From Desulfococcus sp. 4484_241 (GTDB taxonomy: Bacteria; Desulfobacterota; Desulfobacteria; Desulfobacterales; Desulfosudaceae), in contig MZGQ01000019.1 in assembly GCA_002085115.1 (NCBI GenBank), forward strand, positions 1-64,000: DNA of 64,000 nucleotides, given 5' to 3'. The notes under the pieces are model-generated. The model saw only the letters and a list, made by a program, of their open reading frames with translations. It was not told the DNA's origin and did not search any database. The translations under genes and the position numbers were made by a program. Shown in pieces: positions 7,574-17,196 of this stretch; positions within the stretch are counted from its first letter, which is position 1; each line of letters opens with the position of its first letter.

Positions 7574-8998
7574 ATGAGAGATGCTTTTGTAGTAGGCATT
7601 CACACCATTAAATTCGGAAAATACCTGAATGAAAGCATAAAGGATCTTTCAGCCCGGACGGTAACCGGATGCCTGAAGGATGCCGGAATGGACAAAAAAG
7701 ATATCCAGGCGTTGTGGTTTTCAAACTCCGGATGGGGGAACTCTAAAGGCCAGGACTGTATCCGCGGCCAGGTAGCATTGAGGCCTATAGGAATAGACAC
7801 CATTCCCATAACCAATGTCGAAAACGCATGCGCCAGCGGTTCAACGGCATTTCACCACGCATGGCTGGGCGTTGCAAGCGGACTGTACGACATTACAATG
7901 GCGGTGGGGGTGGAAAAACTTTACCACTCCAACAAAACGGCGATATTTGCGAGTTTTCTGGGGGGGATAGACATCGAAAACTGCGTGCAGATCGCAGAGA
8001 GTCTCTCCGGTTTTTCGCTGACCGATGAAGACAGAAAAAGGATAGAGGCTTTCAAGGCAAAGTACCAGGCAGGTACTGCCGCAAACAGCTCAGGGAGCAG
8101 GAGGAAAAAAACGGTAAAAACACGGCTGAAGGAACTGAGGGATGCGATCGTTGTGGGCATCACTCTCGGAGAAAAGCTGGGATACGATACGGTCAAAAAA
8201 ATGCGGGCGCTCTCAGCAGGCGACCATTCGCCATTCATGGATATTTACGGCTACGCCGCAAGGCAGCATATGAAAAAATATGGCAGCACAGTCGAGCAGC
8301 TTGCCATTATAGCGTCAAAAAACCATTTCAACAGCACACTGAACCCCAACGCACAGTACCGTTTTGAGGTGCCGGTGGAAAAAGTTCTTGCAGACAGGAT
8401 AGTCAGCTTCCCGCTTACAAGATCGATGTGCGCTCCCATAGGAGATGGAGCGGCATCTGCCATCGTATGTTCGGAAGATGTTGCAAAAAGGCTTGGTCTC
8501 TCAGGCCAGGCGGTCAGAATAAGGGCGTCGATACTGGGATCGGGGAAACATTACCCGGACGGCAGCAGCGGCCCTGATATAGGAGAACGTCTTGCAAAAG
8601 CGTCCTATGAAAAGGCCGGTGTTGGGCCTGAAGATATAGATCTTGCGGAAGTTCATGATGCCACTGCTTTTGGAGAACTCGTTCAGGCTGAAAACCTCGG
8701 CTTCTGCGAAAGAGGCATGGGCGGCGTCCTTGCCGGGCGCGGCGAAACCGCTATTACCGGCAGGATACCGATAAACACGAGCGGCGGGCTTATCTCCAGG
8801 GGACATCCCATAGGCGCGTCAGGGCTTGCCCAGATTCACGAGCTTGTAACCCAACTGAGGGGAAACGCGGGCAAACGCCAGGTTGAAAACCCGGTTCTTG
8901 CAATGGCTGAAAACGGCGGCGGAGCACTTGGAACAGAAGAGGCCGCCATGTGCATGCACATACTCGAACGGCCCGCCACTGCTGCCGGCAAAAGATAG
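7574..8998 (+). CDS. Thiolase family protein (SCP2-thiolase type)
   Basis: 474 aa. ENACASGS carries the nucleophilic cysteine near residue 87, HDATAFGE provides the His of the SCP2-type active site, and SGGLISRGHPIGASG is the C-terminal GHP motif. The last cysteine motif of classical thiolases is replaced by AENGGGALG, as in SCP2-type thiolases. A charged insert (about residues 165-195) with GSRRKKTVKTR is unusual. It likely cleaves a 3-oxoacyl-CoA made by the upstream dehydrogenases, but no hydratase or 3-hydroxyacyl-CoA dehydrogenase is in this operon. AGGAGGG precedes the ATG. Confidence 0.85.
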   Translation: MRDAFVVGIHTIKFGKYLNESIKDLSARTVTGCLKDAGMDKKDIQALWFSNSGWGNSKGQDCIRGQVALRPIGIDTIPITNVENACASGSTAFHHAWLGVASGLYDITMAVGVEKLYHSNKTAIFASFLGGIDIENCVQIAESLSGFSLTDEDRKRIEAFKAKYQAGTAANSSGSRRKKTVKTRLKELRDAIVVGITLGEKLGYDTVKKMRALSAGDHSPFMDIYGYAARQHMKKYGSTVEQLAIIASKNHFNSTLNPNAQYRFEVPVEKVLADRIVSFPLTRSMCAPIGDGAASAIVCSEDVAKRLGLSGQAVRIRASILGSGKHYPDGSSGPDIGERLAKASYEKAGVGPEDIDLAEVHDATAFGELVQAENLGFCERGMGGVLAGRGETAITGRIPINTSGGLISRGHPIGASGLAQIHELVTQLRGNAGKRQVENPVLAMAENGGGALGTEEAAMCMHILERPATAAGKR

Positions 8999-9318
8999 TT
9001 CCATCCATTTTGTTCACGGACACCTTTTGTTGGCCGGCTTACCGGCCTGGCTGCTGGTTATTCAGTCTGAAAGTGACCGTGCATGTCTGGAGTGTATAAT
9101 GCAGAGGGGTTTGGGAAGCAAAAAACAAACAAAAAAAAAGGGCGGCATAATGTGCCGGGATCGACGGGCCTCGGCCTTTGCCCCCGGCAACAACCTGTTT
9201 GATATTAACCATTCGGACATTCCATAATATTGACATATGCTCCATTTCGTCTTTACATACAATGCGTGGCTAAAGGACACCACCAAAAACAACCCATCTC
9301 TACTTTTGGAGGCCATTG
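8999..9318. other. Intergenic region with a short hairpin and a weak promoter
   Basis: 320 bp without a gene. GGCCGG-CTTA-CCGGCC at 9032-9047 is a perfect 6-bp hairpin, but no T tract follows, so it is not a clear terminator of the thiolase operon. A run of A residues and a C-rich segment follow near 9120-9190. The promoter candidate for the next gene is listed separately. Confidence 0.4.
9230..9259 (+). promoter_or_regulatory. Candidate promoter for the 4Fe-4S gene at 9319
   Basis: TTGACA at 9230-9235 is followed after 18 bp by TACATA at 9254-9259. The -35 is perfect and the -10 is poor. It is 60 bp upstream of the start codon. Confidence 0.4.
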
Positions 9319-10470
9319 ATGAAAGAAACAGCGAAGCAGAAATTCAAAAAAGCGGCAGGCCTTATTGCCAGCGCGGGTATGATTCCCTTTGCCGTGACCG
9401 ACACACTTCTTGAGATCGTCAAATTTTACCTGGATGAAGATGATGCAGACTTTATCAACGTCGCCTTTGACGGCGCAAAATCTCTCTCCATAGATCAGCT
9501 CAAAGAGAAGACCGGCCTTTCGGAGAAGGAGATAAAGGCCCGAACCGATTCTCTGGCCAAAAAAGGCATTATATTCAATCAGCCCAACAGCCGTGGCGTA
9601 ATGGTTTATCGCCTGCTGCCCCTGATCCTGGTGGGAACCTTTGAATATACTTTCATGAACAAACTGCCGGAGGGCAAAGAAAGGGAGCCGCTTGAAAAAA
9701 TCGCAAAGCTTTATCATACCCTGCTGCAGGAACTGCAGGAAAACATGCAGCGCAACTATGACAATCTGCTGCCGATCTTTGAACAGCAGCCGCCTGTGGA
9801 CCGGACCGTGCCGGTTTTGACAACGGAAAGTGGAAACACCATTCAGATCAACAGGTCTATCGGCGCCGAAGACACCGTACTGCCTGCCAGGACCGTTGAA
9901 GAAATCATTAACAAGTTTGACGATATCGCTGTAGGCCACTGTTTCTGCAGGAACTACAACAAGGTGCTGGGCCATGACTGCGAACTTAACGCTCCGTCTG
10001 AAGTATGTTTTACCTTCGGCAAATCCGCCCGCCACACCATCGCCCAGGGGTTTGCCCGGCCGGTATCAAAAGAAGAGGCCTTGGCCATCATGAAAAAGGC
10101 TGAAGAAGCCGGCCTGATCCACAAGGCTTTTCACAACGGTTCAAACATTAACAAGGATGAAAACAGCATCTGCAACTGCTGCAAGGACTGCTGCGACACC
10201 TTCACCCTCTGGCGCAACGGCGTGGTACCCATGGTCAACTCTACAAGCTACCTGTCCATTATTGACGCTGATATGTGTACCGGCTGCGGCATCTGCGTTG
10301 AGCGCTGTCCTGTGGATGCAATTACCATAGATAGTGACGGCACAGCGGTTCGAGAGGAGAAATACTGCATCGGCTGCGGCATCTGCGCCCGTTTCTGCCC
10401 GGAACAGGCCATCTCTCTCCAGGAGGGCCTGAGACGGGTTTACGTTCCGCCTCCACGCCTTAGAACATAG
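9319..10470 (+). CDS. 4Fe-4S binding protein with N-terminal winged-helix-like region
   Basis: 383 aa from the ATG at 9319, with GGAGG just upstream; the track start is a TTG one codon earlier. Residues about 50-100 (SIDQLKEKTGLSEKEIKART, then AKKGIIF) look like a winged helix. A middle Cys-rich part has GHCFCRNYNKVLGHDC and CNCCKDCC. The C-terminus has two cluster motifs, CTGCGICVERCPVDAI and CIGCGICARFCPEQAI. The family is common in sulfate reducers; its function is not known to me. It may be an electron carrier or a redox-sensing protein. The remains of a possible relative follow directly downstream. Confidence 0.8.
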   Translation: MKETAKQKFKKAAGLIASAGMIPFAVTDTLLEIVKFYLDEDDADFINVAFDGAKSLSIDQLKEKTGLSEKEIKARTDSLAKKGIIFNQPNSRGVMVYRLLPLILVGTFEYTFMNKLPEGKEREPLEKIAKLYHTLLQELQENMQRNYDNLLPIFEQQPPVDRTVPVLTTESGNTIQINRSIGAEDTVLPARTVEEIINKFDDIAVGHCFCRNYNKVLGHDCELNAPSEVCFTFGKSARHTIAQGFARPVSKEEALAIMKKAEEAGLIHKAFHNGSNINKDENSICNCCKDCCDTFTLWRNGVVPMVNSTSYLSIIDADMCTGCGICVERCPVDAITIDSDGTAVREEKYCIGCGICARFCPEQAISLQEGLRRVYVPPPRLRT

Positions 10471-10507
10471 CCAAATACTTTACGAGATATACATACAATG
10501 GAACACC

Positions 10508-10795
10508 ATGTCAGACGATATCTACCGGGCCCTTCAACGCCGGCTGGGTGATATGGCCGACGTGGCCTGCTGTTCAGGCTGAAAAAAAAGAACGGCCCAC
10601 GGTACGCTGCCATTCCATTTGTCCACGGCCTGTGTGAATCTCAGGTCAAAAACCCGGACCGTGAACTGTCCGAAATGGTCCAGGCATGTTTTGACGAGGC
10701 TTTTAACACAGCCATGCAGAAAGGGGCCGACTATTTCCCGCTCCCACAACGTGGGCGGAGTGGAGCTTATCCGCACCGGCCTGTTCATTTTCTTA
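10508..10795 (+). pseudogene. Decayed gene related to the N-terminal half of 4Fe-4S winged-helix proteins
   Basis: An ATG at 10508 opens MSDDIYRALQRRLG and reaches a stop after 24 codons. The frame one base earlier continues as GLLFRLKKKNGPRYAAIPFVHG and ends near the 3' end of the next gene. These two pieces are what I recall as consecutive parts of multi-cluster 4Fe-4S proteins of this group, with the text between them (about 60 residues) missing and a one-base deletion at about 10562. Nothing resembling the Cys-rich half is present. I read it as a truncated, frameshifted copy of a protein similar to the one at 9319. Family assignment is from memory. Confidence 0.55.
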
Positions 10796-12703
10796 TCATC
10801 TGTGCGTCCCCATCAGGGCAAGCAACCGTTCCCTTATTTCGTCTGCCGACACTTCCTCAGGGGCAACCGGGTTCCCGGCCTGTATGGTAATTTTCGGCCA
10901 AAACCGGCACGGCAGGCTCCGCATGGGTGGCCCGCCACTATGACAAAAAAAGCCGGTTCCCATCTCATGAAGGGCAATCGGGATCACGGGTACCCGAACT
11001 TTTTGTAAAATTTTTTCAATGCCGGGTTTGAACAGTCCGGTTTCGCCGTCTGCAGCCAGTTCCCCTTCCGGGAATATACAAACAGCTTCGCCCTTTTCAA
11101 GGGCATTGGATATTGAGTCAAGCGCTGCATTATAGGCGGCAGGGTTTTCGCGCTTTGAGATAATGGGAATCGCCTTGCCTGTTTTAAATATGAAACTTAG
11201 AACCGGAATCCTGAAAATCGATTCAGGCATCACGAACCTGACAGGCCGGCGGCACGCACCGGCAAGAATCAACGCATCCATGTGACTGAAACGATTGCAG
11301 ACAAGCACTGCCGGGCCGGTAGAGGGTATGGTGCCAAGGTTGGCATGCCTGACCCGGTAAATGGTGTGAGTGATCATCCAGATTAGAAACCGCATGACAA
11401 ACTCAGGCACCACTGTATATATGTATGCGGCCACGACAATATTCATGATGGCAAGAGCCAAAAAGAATTCCGGAACACTCAGGTTCAAAACCCCGAGAAG
11501 CAGGATACCGGCAACAGCGGCCATAACCATCAAAAACGCATTTAAAATGTTGTTGGCAGCAATAACCCTGGCACGTATTTTTTGTTCGGTCCGTGTCTGG
11601 ATGAAGGCAAACAGTGGAACAATGTAGATGCCTCCGAAAACGCCGATCATAAGCAGATCAAAAAGGACACGGATGTTTTCGGCAGAATGGATAAATGCCG
11701 GGATGCCGATAAGCGTGGCATGATTAGCCGCGGGCGTGGCAAAAAAAAGATCTGTCCCGAAAACAGTGATGCCAAGAGAGCCGAGCGGGACAAGGCCCAG
11801 CTCAATCTTCCGGCCGGAAAGCCTTTCGCACAGCATGGAGCCAAAGCCTATCCCTATGGAAAAAATTGTCAACAACAGGGTATAGACATCATACGTTCCG
11901 TAAAGAACCTTTTTGGTATAGTTCGGGAGCTGGGTCAGGTAAGCCATCCCCAGAAACCAGAACCACGATATGGCAAGGATCGACAGAAAAACGGGGCGGA
12001 TGCGCCGGGCGCAGGCGATCGTCTTCATCGTCTGTGTGAGAGGGTTGTAGCCTATAACAAGGTCCGGTGCCGGCGGTTGCGCCTCCGGGATGAACCGGCT
12101 TGCCAACCACCCCAGGACCGCGACAAAACAGACAGCAAGTGCGATCCAGACGGGCGGGAATTCAACCGGGTTTAAAAGGTTTCCCGCGATCAGGCCAAGA
12201 AGGATGGCCACAAAAGTTCCCATCTCCACCAGGGCGTTGCCGCCGACAATCTCATCCGGATTGAGGTGATCCGGAATGATGCTGTACTTTATGGGGCCGA
12301 AAAATGCGGACTGGGTACCCATTAAAAAAAGCAGAAATATCAAAGCAATCCCGGCCGAATATAAAAAGGCAACCGCGGCCATACCCATAATCATGATTTC
12401 GGCGATTTTGATGCGCCGGATCAGCATCGATTTTTCATACTTGTCAGCCATCTGGCCGGCGGTGGCTGAAAACAGAAAAAACGGCAGGATAAAAAGCCCT
12501 GCAGCAAGGTTTAAAAAAATATCGCTGTTTGCGGAAACTACGTTGCCTGTCCCGTATGCGATCAATATCACCAGACCGTTTTTGAACAGGTTGTCGTTAA
12601 ACGCGCCTAAAAACTGGGTCCAGAAAAACGGCGCAAACCGGCGGCTGGTCATGAGGAACAACTGGCCGACCGTTTTATGCGATGTTTGTTTGGTTTTGTT
12701 CAT
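10796..12703 (-). CDS. MFS lysophospholipid transporter fused to a PlsC-type acyltransferase
   Basis: 635 aa from the ATG at 12703 (MNKTKQT); the track start adds 17 unlikely residues. Residues about 20-420 form a 12-helix MFS domain like LplT, beginning FFWTQFLGAFNDNLFKNGLVI. Residues about 430-635 are a 1-acylglycerol-3-phosphate acyltransferase domain with FPEGE and VPVIPIAL. It resembles Aas/LplT fusions without the acyl-ACP synthetase part. The catalytic motif NHxSxxD reads NRFSHMD: the histidine is an arginine (CGT, one base from CAT). It would flip and reacylate lysophospholipids in the inner membrane, if the acyltransferase still works. Confidence 0.85.
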   Translation of the reverse strand: MNKTKQTSHKTVGQLFLMTSRRFAPFFWTQFLGAFNDNLFKNGLVILIAYGTGNVVSANSDIFLNLAAGLFILPFFLFSATAGQMADKYEKSMLIRRIKIAEIMIMGMAAVAFLYSAGIALIFLLFLMGTQSAFFGPIKYSIIPDHLNPDEIVGGNALVEMGTFVAILLGLIAGNLLNPVEFPPVWIALAVCFVAVLGWLASRFIPEAQPPAPDLVIGYNPLTQTMKTIACARRIRPVFLSILAISWFWFLGMAYLTQLPNYTKKVLYGTYDVYTLLLTIFSIGIGFGSMLCERLSGRKIELGLVPLGSLGITVFGTDLFFATPAANHATLIGIPAFIHSAENIRVLFDLLMIGVFGGIYIVPLFAFIQTRTEQKIRARVIAANNILNAFLMVMAAVAGILLLGVLNLSVPEFFLALAIMNIVVAAYIYTVVPEFVMRFLIWMITHTIYRVRHANLGTIPSTGPAVLVCNRFSHMDALILAGACRRPVRFVMPESIFRIPVLSFIFKTGKAIPIISKRENPAAYNAALDSISNALEKGEAVCIFPEGELAADGETGLFKPGIEKILQKVRVPVIPIALHEMGTGFFCHSGGPPMRSLPCRFWPKITIQAGNPVAPEEVSADEIRERLLALMGTHR

Positions 12704-13304
12704 GACGTTTCCGCCCTGATGCCAGAGGCCGCTACAGGTTTCACACCACTTCAATCAAATCGGCATGACCGCTGAATTCAAGTCCGTTCCGGTTTGGCAT
12801 GGGAAAATCAAAAAAACGTGTACATGATTGCTGGTTACACGATAACCCACAATTTTTAAAGCCTATTATTCGGCACAAAATATACTTGCAAACATTGTTG
12901 TCCAAAATAAAACCCCAAAACGCCCCTTTTGATCGATAGCCACTTGAATTTATTATCACCGGCTCTAAAGCTAAAAGCAGGTCGCCCTTATCAATCATGC
13001 TGTCAAAAAATTCGTTTTTGGCCAATAGTGACTTGTAAGATACAACTAACAGCGGGCATGCCTGGTGTCGGGCATTTATTGAAATTTCTCCATCCAAAGT
13101 TTTCGTTACACAGCAAAAAAATGTTGGAAAACCGGATAAATTCCAAAAACAGATTGCCTGATACACCTAATCATATATAATTTGACTGGTTAAAAAAAGT
13201 GGGCTGCGCCTGAATCAACTTTTGAAAATAATAGCCTGGCAGCCCGGGCTTTCGAAATAATAGTGCTGTTCTCTTTTCTTACAATTAATAAAAAAAAGAC
13301 TGTC
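12704..13304. other. AT-rich intergenic region, no supported gene
   Basis: About 600 bp between the transporter start and the kinase. A 141-codon minus-strand ORF (12741-13166) is open, but its translation has no recognisable motif, is rich in Cys, Phe and Asn, and is made of AT-rich DNA, so I do not call it. A hairpin with a T tract on the minus strand lies at 13192-13245. No promoter for the kinase stands out. Confidence 0.4.
13192..13245 (-). terminator. Possible intrinsic terminator, minus strand
   Basis: On the minus strand GGGCTGC and GCAGCCC (13239-13245 and 13201-13207) can pair around a 31-nt loop and are followed by ACTTTTTTTAA. No minus-strand gene ends just before it, so its purpose is unclear. 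Confidence 0.3.
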
Positions 13305-13402
13305 ATGAAACCCGTATTTTCCAACAAAAAAGCTCCCTGGCGCTGTTTCTGCTCCTGTGCCTTTTTTTTATCCGGCAATCCTATGTCAGGGCTGAAAACG
13401 CA
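13305..13402 (+). other. Out-of-frame N-terminus of the hybrid histidine kinase (first membrane helix)
   Basis: The frame of the kinase ORF can be extended upstream of 13403 as [20 protein letters not shown], a typical first transmembrane helix, but has no ATG before the stop at 13289. An ATG at 13305 in another frame gives MKPVFSNKK and meets the kinase frame at a run of six A (13326-13331) followed by GC. One extra A would join them into [15 protein letters not shown]. This is either an indel in the strain or assembly, phase variation, or slippage during translation. Confidence 0.6.
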
Positions 13403-16400
13403 ATGCGAAGTGTCCTTCTCCGGGATGCCAGGCTGGCCGTAACGGCTGTTGATTCGGTTTTCCTGCAAAACAGCCTGCAACCTGTAACAATAACCGGCAT
13501 GGGAACCGTTCCTGAATTGAAAAATCTGCTTTCCAGGATCAGGGCCTCCGTTCCCGGATGCCGGTCGGTCTGCCTTATTGCAAAAGGACCCGGCGGTGCT
13601 CTGATCCCGATAGCTGACAGCTGCCGAACCGGGGAAAAGGCCGTTGGAAATGAGTCCTGCCGGATATTTTTTCCCCTGCTTAAAAAGGCGTTTGCCACCG
13701 GCCTGCCGCTCGTAGAGGGCCCTGTTGCGGACGGCGGTGCAGGAAGCATAATAGCCCTGATTCCCATGCGAAATACCGGCCAGGGGGAACCGTCCATCAT
13801 GCTGGGTATGGCGATCGATGCCGGGGCATGGAAAAACGAGACCCTTTCCAGCATTGCGACTCCTGTGGGCATGGTTCTTCTTTTAGCCCTGATCCTTGGG
13901 GTAATGACGGTTATCCTCCTCCGCTCTGAAAAGGGCCTGCGGAGCCGTCTTGCGGAACTGGAAAAGCGCGGTCTGATTATAAATTCGATAGCTGATTCCG
14001 CCCATGACGCCATAGTCATGACAGACCAGGCAGGCGATATATCCTTCTGGAATAATGCTGCTGAAAAGATCTTTGGCTATGCGGAAAACGAGGCAATCGG
14101 CAGGAACCTGCACATGCTTATCGCCCCGGAACGTTACCACTCAGACTACCTGAAGGGATTCGAGCATTTCCGCAAAACCGGCGAGGGCCCTAAGATTGGC
14201 CAGACACTTGAACTTTACGCACTGCGCAGCGACGGTGGCGAGGTGCCTGTCGAGCTTTCCCTGGCAGCCCTTAAGATAGACGGTAACTGGCACGCGGTTG
14301 GAATAATGCGCGACATAACCGACCGTAAAAAAGCCCAGGCAGCGCTTGAGCATGCCGAGACCATGTTCCGTACCATATACGATTCAAGTTCTGACGCCAT
14401 TATGATGCTTGACAAGGATGGATTTTTCGACTGCAATCTCCGCACTCTTTCGATCTTCGGATGTTCGTCAAAGGAGGAGTTCTGCTCGCTTCACCCTGCG
14501 CATCTTTCTCCGCCAAAACAGCCTGACGGCCGGGACTCCATGACGGCCGCAAATGAGCGCATAGAAACCGCGATGCGGGAAGGTTCCTGCCGGTTCGAAT
14601 GGATGCACAAAAGAAACGATACCGGCGAACCCTTCCCTACCGAGGTCTTGCTTACCGCTATGGAACTTGACGGGCGAATGGTCCTGCAGGCCTCGGTACG
14701 GGACATAAGCGAAAGAAAAAAAGCCGAACAGGAGCTGGAGGAGAGCCGGTCCAGGTACGAAGAGGTTATAGCCAGTATCTCGGACATAGTATGGCGCTAT
14801 GAAGCAGACAAAGACGGCGGTTTTGTCGGCAGCTACATATCACCTGTCGCCGAAAAGCTGCTGGGAGTTCCCGAGGGGGAAATAGGTGACAGTTTCGACA
14901 GATACTTCAAGTATGTCCATCCTGACGACCTGCCAGGTGTACAGGAGACTTTCTTTTCAGCTCTCGCATCTGTCGCAAGCGATGTTTCTGTGGAATACCG
15001 GCTTTGCAGACCTGACGGTTCGATCATATGGTGCCGCTCAAGGGGTACCGCGGTGAGAAAGCCCAACGGAAACATAGCAGCATTCGGCAGTACGGTTGAG
15101 ATAACCGAGATAAAAAACACACAAAAACAGCTGGAGGAGACCAACAGGGAGCTTGAAAAAGCCATCGCCACGGCGAACCGGCTTGCCGAGGCGGCTGAAA
15201 AGGCCAGCAGGGCAAAAAGCGAGTTTCTCGCAAACATGAGCCACGAAATCCGTACCCCAATGAACGGGGTAATCGGAATGACAGGCCTCCTTCTTGACAC
15301 AGAACTATCTGATGAACAGCGGCGTTACGCAGAGATAGTCCAAGCCAGTGCCGAATCGCTGCTTGGAATAATCAACGACATCCTTGATTTTTCCAAGATA
15401 GAGGCAGGTAAGATGGAAATGGAGACCCTGGATTTCGATCTTAACGCCCTGATGGACAACTTTGCCTCAACCATAGCGGTAAAGGCTTATGAGAAAGGGC
15501 TGGAACTGGTTTACTCGGTTGATCCGGGTGTGCCCAGCCTTCTTTCCGGTGATCCTGGCCGCCTCAGGCAGGTACTGACCAATTTGGCCGGGAATGCCGT
15601 TAAATTCACGGAAAAGGGTGAAGTTGAGATCCGGGTTGCCCTTGAATCGGAAACAGAAGATGAAGTGCTTTTGCGCTTCTCGGTAAGAGACACTGGCATT
15701 GGAATACCTGCAGACAAAACAGACATGCTTTTTGAGGAGTTTACCCAGCTCGACTCTTCCACCACCAGGAAACACGGCGGAACCGGACTGGGCCTGGCAA
15801 TATCAAGGCGACTTGCCAGGATGATGGGCGGCGATATCGGTGTGGAAAGCGTGGAGGGAAAGGGGGCCACATTCTGGTTTACGGCGCGGTTCAAAAGACA
15901 GATCGGCGAAAAAAAAGAGGTCTCTGTACCCAACAGAGATCTTGCAGGGGTGCGTGTCCTTATTGTGGATGATAATGCTACCAGCCGGGAGATTCTCAGA
16001 ATACGGATGTCATCCTGGGGTATGCGTGTATCCGAGGCGCCTAACGGGCCGGATGCACTTGCTGCTCTCTACAGAGCTGCTGATGAGGGATATCCATTCC
16101 GCATAGCCGTCATAGACATGCAGATGCCTGGCATGGACGGAGAGGCCCTTGGAAGGGCAATAAAAGCAGACAAGCGTATTGCAGAAACATGTATAATCAT
16201 GCTGACCTCCCTTGGAACACACCGGGACGCCAGGCATTGCGCCGATATGGGCTTTGCCGGTTGCCTTGCAAAGCCGATTCGGCACAACGAGCTAAAAGAG
16301 GTCCTTTCCCTGGCCCTTGGCAGGAAAGACCAAAAAGAGGAAATCATTGTCCCCGGGACCGTTCAGGAGCGCCTGCCATCGTACAGAAACATAAAGGGCA

Positions 16401-17194
16401 GAATACTGCTTGCCGAAGACAACGCCATAAACCAGAAAGTCGCTCTGGGCATACTCAAAAAACTCGGGCTGTCTGCCGATGCCGTGGGCAACGGCGATGA
16501 AGCAGTTAAAGCGCTTTGTTCCATCCCCTACGATCTTGTACTGATGGACTGCCAGATGCCGGTGATCGACGGGTTTGAAGCTACCAGGATTATCCGCGAT
16601 CCAGGCTCTTCGGTTCTGAACCACGACGTTCCTGTCATAGCAATGACCGCCCATGCCCTGGTGGGAGACCGTGAAAAATGTATCAATGCCGGTATGAACG
16701 ATTATATAGCCAAGCCTGTAACCCCGCAGGAACTCGCCGGTATTCTGGAGAAATGGCTCCCTGGTGCAGAAGGGACGGCCGCCGGCCATGTAAAAGACGG
16801 CCGGGAGGCTGAACCAAACACACAGCCGGATACGTTTGAAGAGATCCCTGTATGGGACAAGGCTGAAATGCTGGACAGGCTGCTGGGGGACGAGAAGCTT
16901 GCCAAAGATATCGTAAGGGGGTTTATCTCAGATATTCCAAAACTATCAGCAGCGCTGAAGGACGCGCTGGAAGCGGAAGATATTGCAGAGGTCGAGCGCC
17001 AGGTCCACACCATCAAGGGAGCAGCGGCAAGCGTTGGAGCAGCAGCCCTTCGAGCTGTCGCCCTGAAGATGGAGAAAACTGCAAAAAACGGCAACATGGA
17101 GGCCGCAAAGAACCTCTTTGATAAACTGGAAGCCGAGTTTGAACGGCTCAAAGCAGCAATGGGAAACAAACAATTTGACGACAAAAGAGGGTGA
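13403..17194 (+). CDS. Hybrid sensor histidine kinase: sensor-TM-PAS(x3)-HisKA-HATPase-REC-REC-HPt
   Basis: 1263 aa in the open frame, longer with the upstream piece described separately. Domains in order: a periplasmic sensor region (about 1-150), a membrane helix ([18 protein letters not shown]), three PAS domains (about 190-310, 315-435, 445-570, with coiled-coil linkers), HisKA with phospho-His in [16 protein letters not shown] (about 615), HATPase with [11 protein letters not shown] and [13 protein letters not shown], two receivers with phospho-Asp in [11 protein letters not shown] and [11 protein letters not shown], and an HPt domain with [11 protein letters not shown]. It runs a phosphorelay from an unknown signal. 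The next gene overlaps or abuts and is a small partner. No output domain with DNA-binding or GGDEF is present. Confidence 0.9.
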   Translation: MRSVLLRDARLAVTAVDSVFLQNSLQPVTITGMGTVPELKNLLSRIRASVPGCRSVCLIAKGPGGALIPIADSCRTGEKAVGNESCRIFFPLLKKAFATGLPLVEGPVADGGAGSIIALIPMRNTGQGEPSIMLGMAIDAGAWKNETLSSIATPVGMVLLLALILGVMTVILLRSEKGLRSRLAELEKRGLIINSIADSAHDAIVMTDQAGDISFWNNAAEKIFGYAENEAIGRNLHMLIAPERYHSDYLKGFEHFRKTGEGPKIGQTLELYALRSDGGEVPVELSLAALKIDGNWHAVGIMRDITDRKKAQAALEHAETMFRTIYDSSSDAIMMLDKDGFFDCNLRTLSIFGCSSKEEFCSLHPAHLSPPKQPDGRDSMTAANERIETAMREGSCRFEWMHKRNDTGEPFPTEVLLTAMELDGRMVLQASVRDISERKKAEQELEESRSRYEEVIASISDIVWRYEADKDGGFVGSYISPVAEKLLGVPEGEIGDSFDRYFKYVHPDDLPGVQETFFSALASVASDVSVEYRLCRPDGSIIWCRSRGTAVRKPNGNIAAFGSTVEITEIKNTQKQLEETNRELEKAIATANRLAEAAEKASRAKSEFLANMSHEIRTPMNGVIGMTGLLLDTELSDEQRRYAEIVQASAESLLGIINDILDFSKIEAGKMEMETLDFDLNALMDNFASTIAVKAYEKGLELVYSVDPGVPSLLSGDPGRLRQVLTNLAGNAVKFTEKGEVEIRVALESETEDEVLLRFSVRDTGIGIPADKTDMLFEEFTQLDSSTTRKHGGTGLGLAISRRLARMMGGDIGVESVEGKGATFWFTARFKRQIGEKKEVSVPNRDLAGVRVLIVDDNATSREILRIRMSSWGMRVSEAPNGPDALAALYRAADEGYPFRIAVIDMQMPGMDGEALGRAIKADKRIAETCIIMLTSLGTHRDARHCADMGFAGCLAKPIRHNELKEVLSLALGRKDQKEEIIVPGTVQERLPSYRNIKGRILLAEDNAINQKVALGILKKLGLSADAVGNGDEAVKALCSIPYDLVLMDCQMPVIDGFEATRIIRDPGSSVLNHDVPVIAMTAHALVGDREKCINAGMNDYIAKPVTPQELAGILEKWLPGAEGTAAGHVKDGREAEPNTQPDTFEEIPVWDKAEMLDRLLGDEKLAKDIVRGFISDIPKLSAALKDALEAEDIAEVERQVHTIKGAAASVGAAALRAVALKMEKTAKNGNMEAAKNLFDKLEAEFERLKAAMGNKQFDDKRG

Positions 17195-17196
17195 CA

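Noticed and set aside
9032-9047. GGCCGG-CTTA-CCGGCC hairpin as terminator of the thiolase operon
   Set aside because: No T tract follows; kept only as part of the intergenic description.
12741-13166. 141-codon minus-strand ORF
   Set aside because: Open by chance in AT-rich DNA; no motif, odd composition and no ribosome binding site seen.
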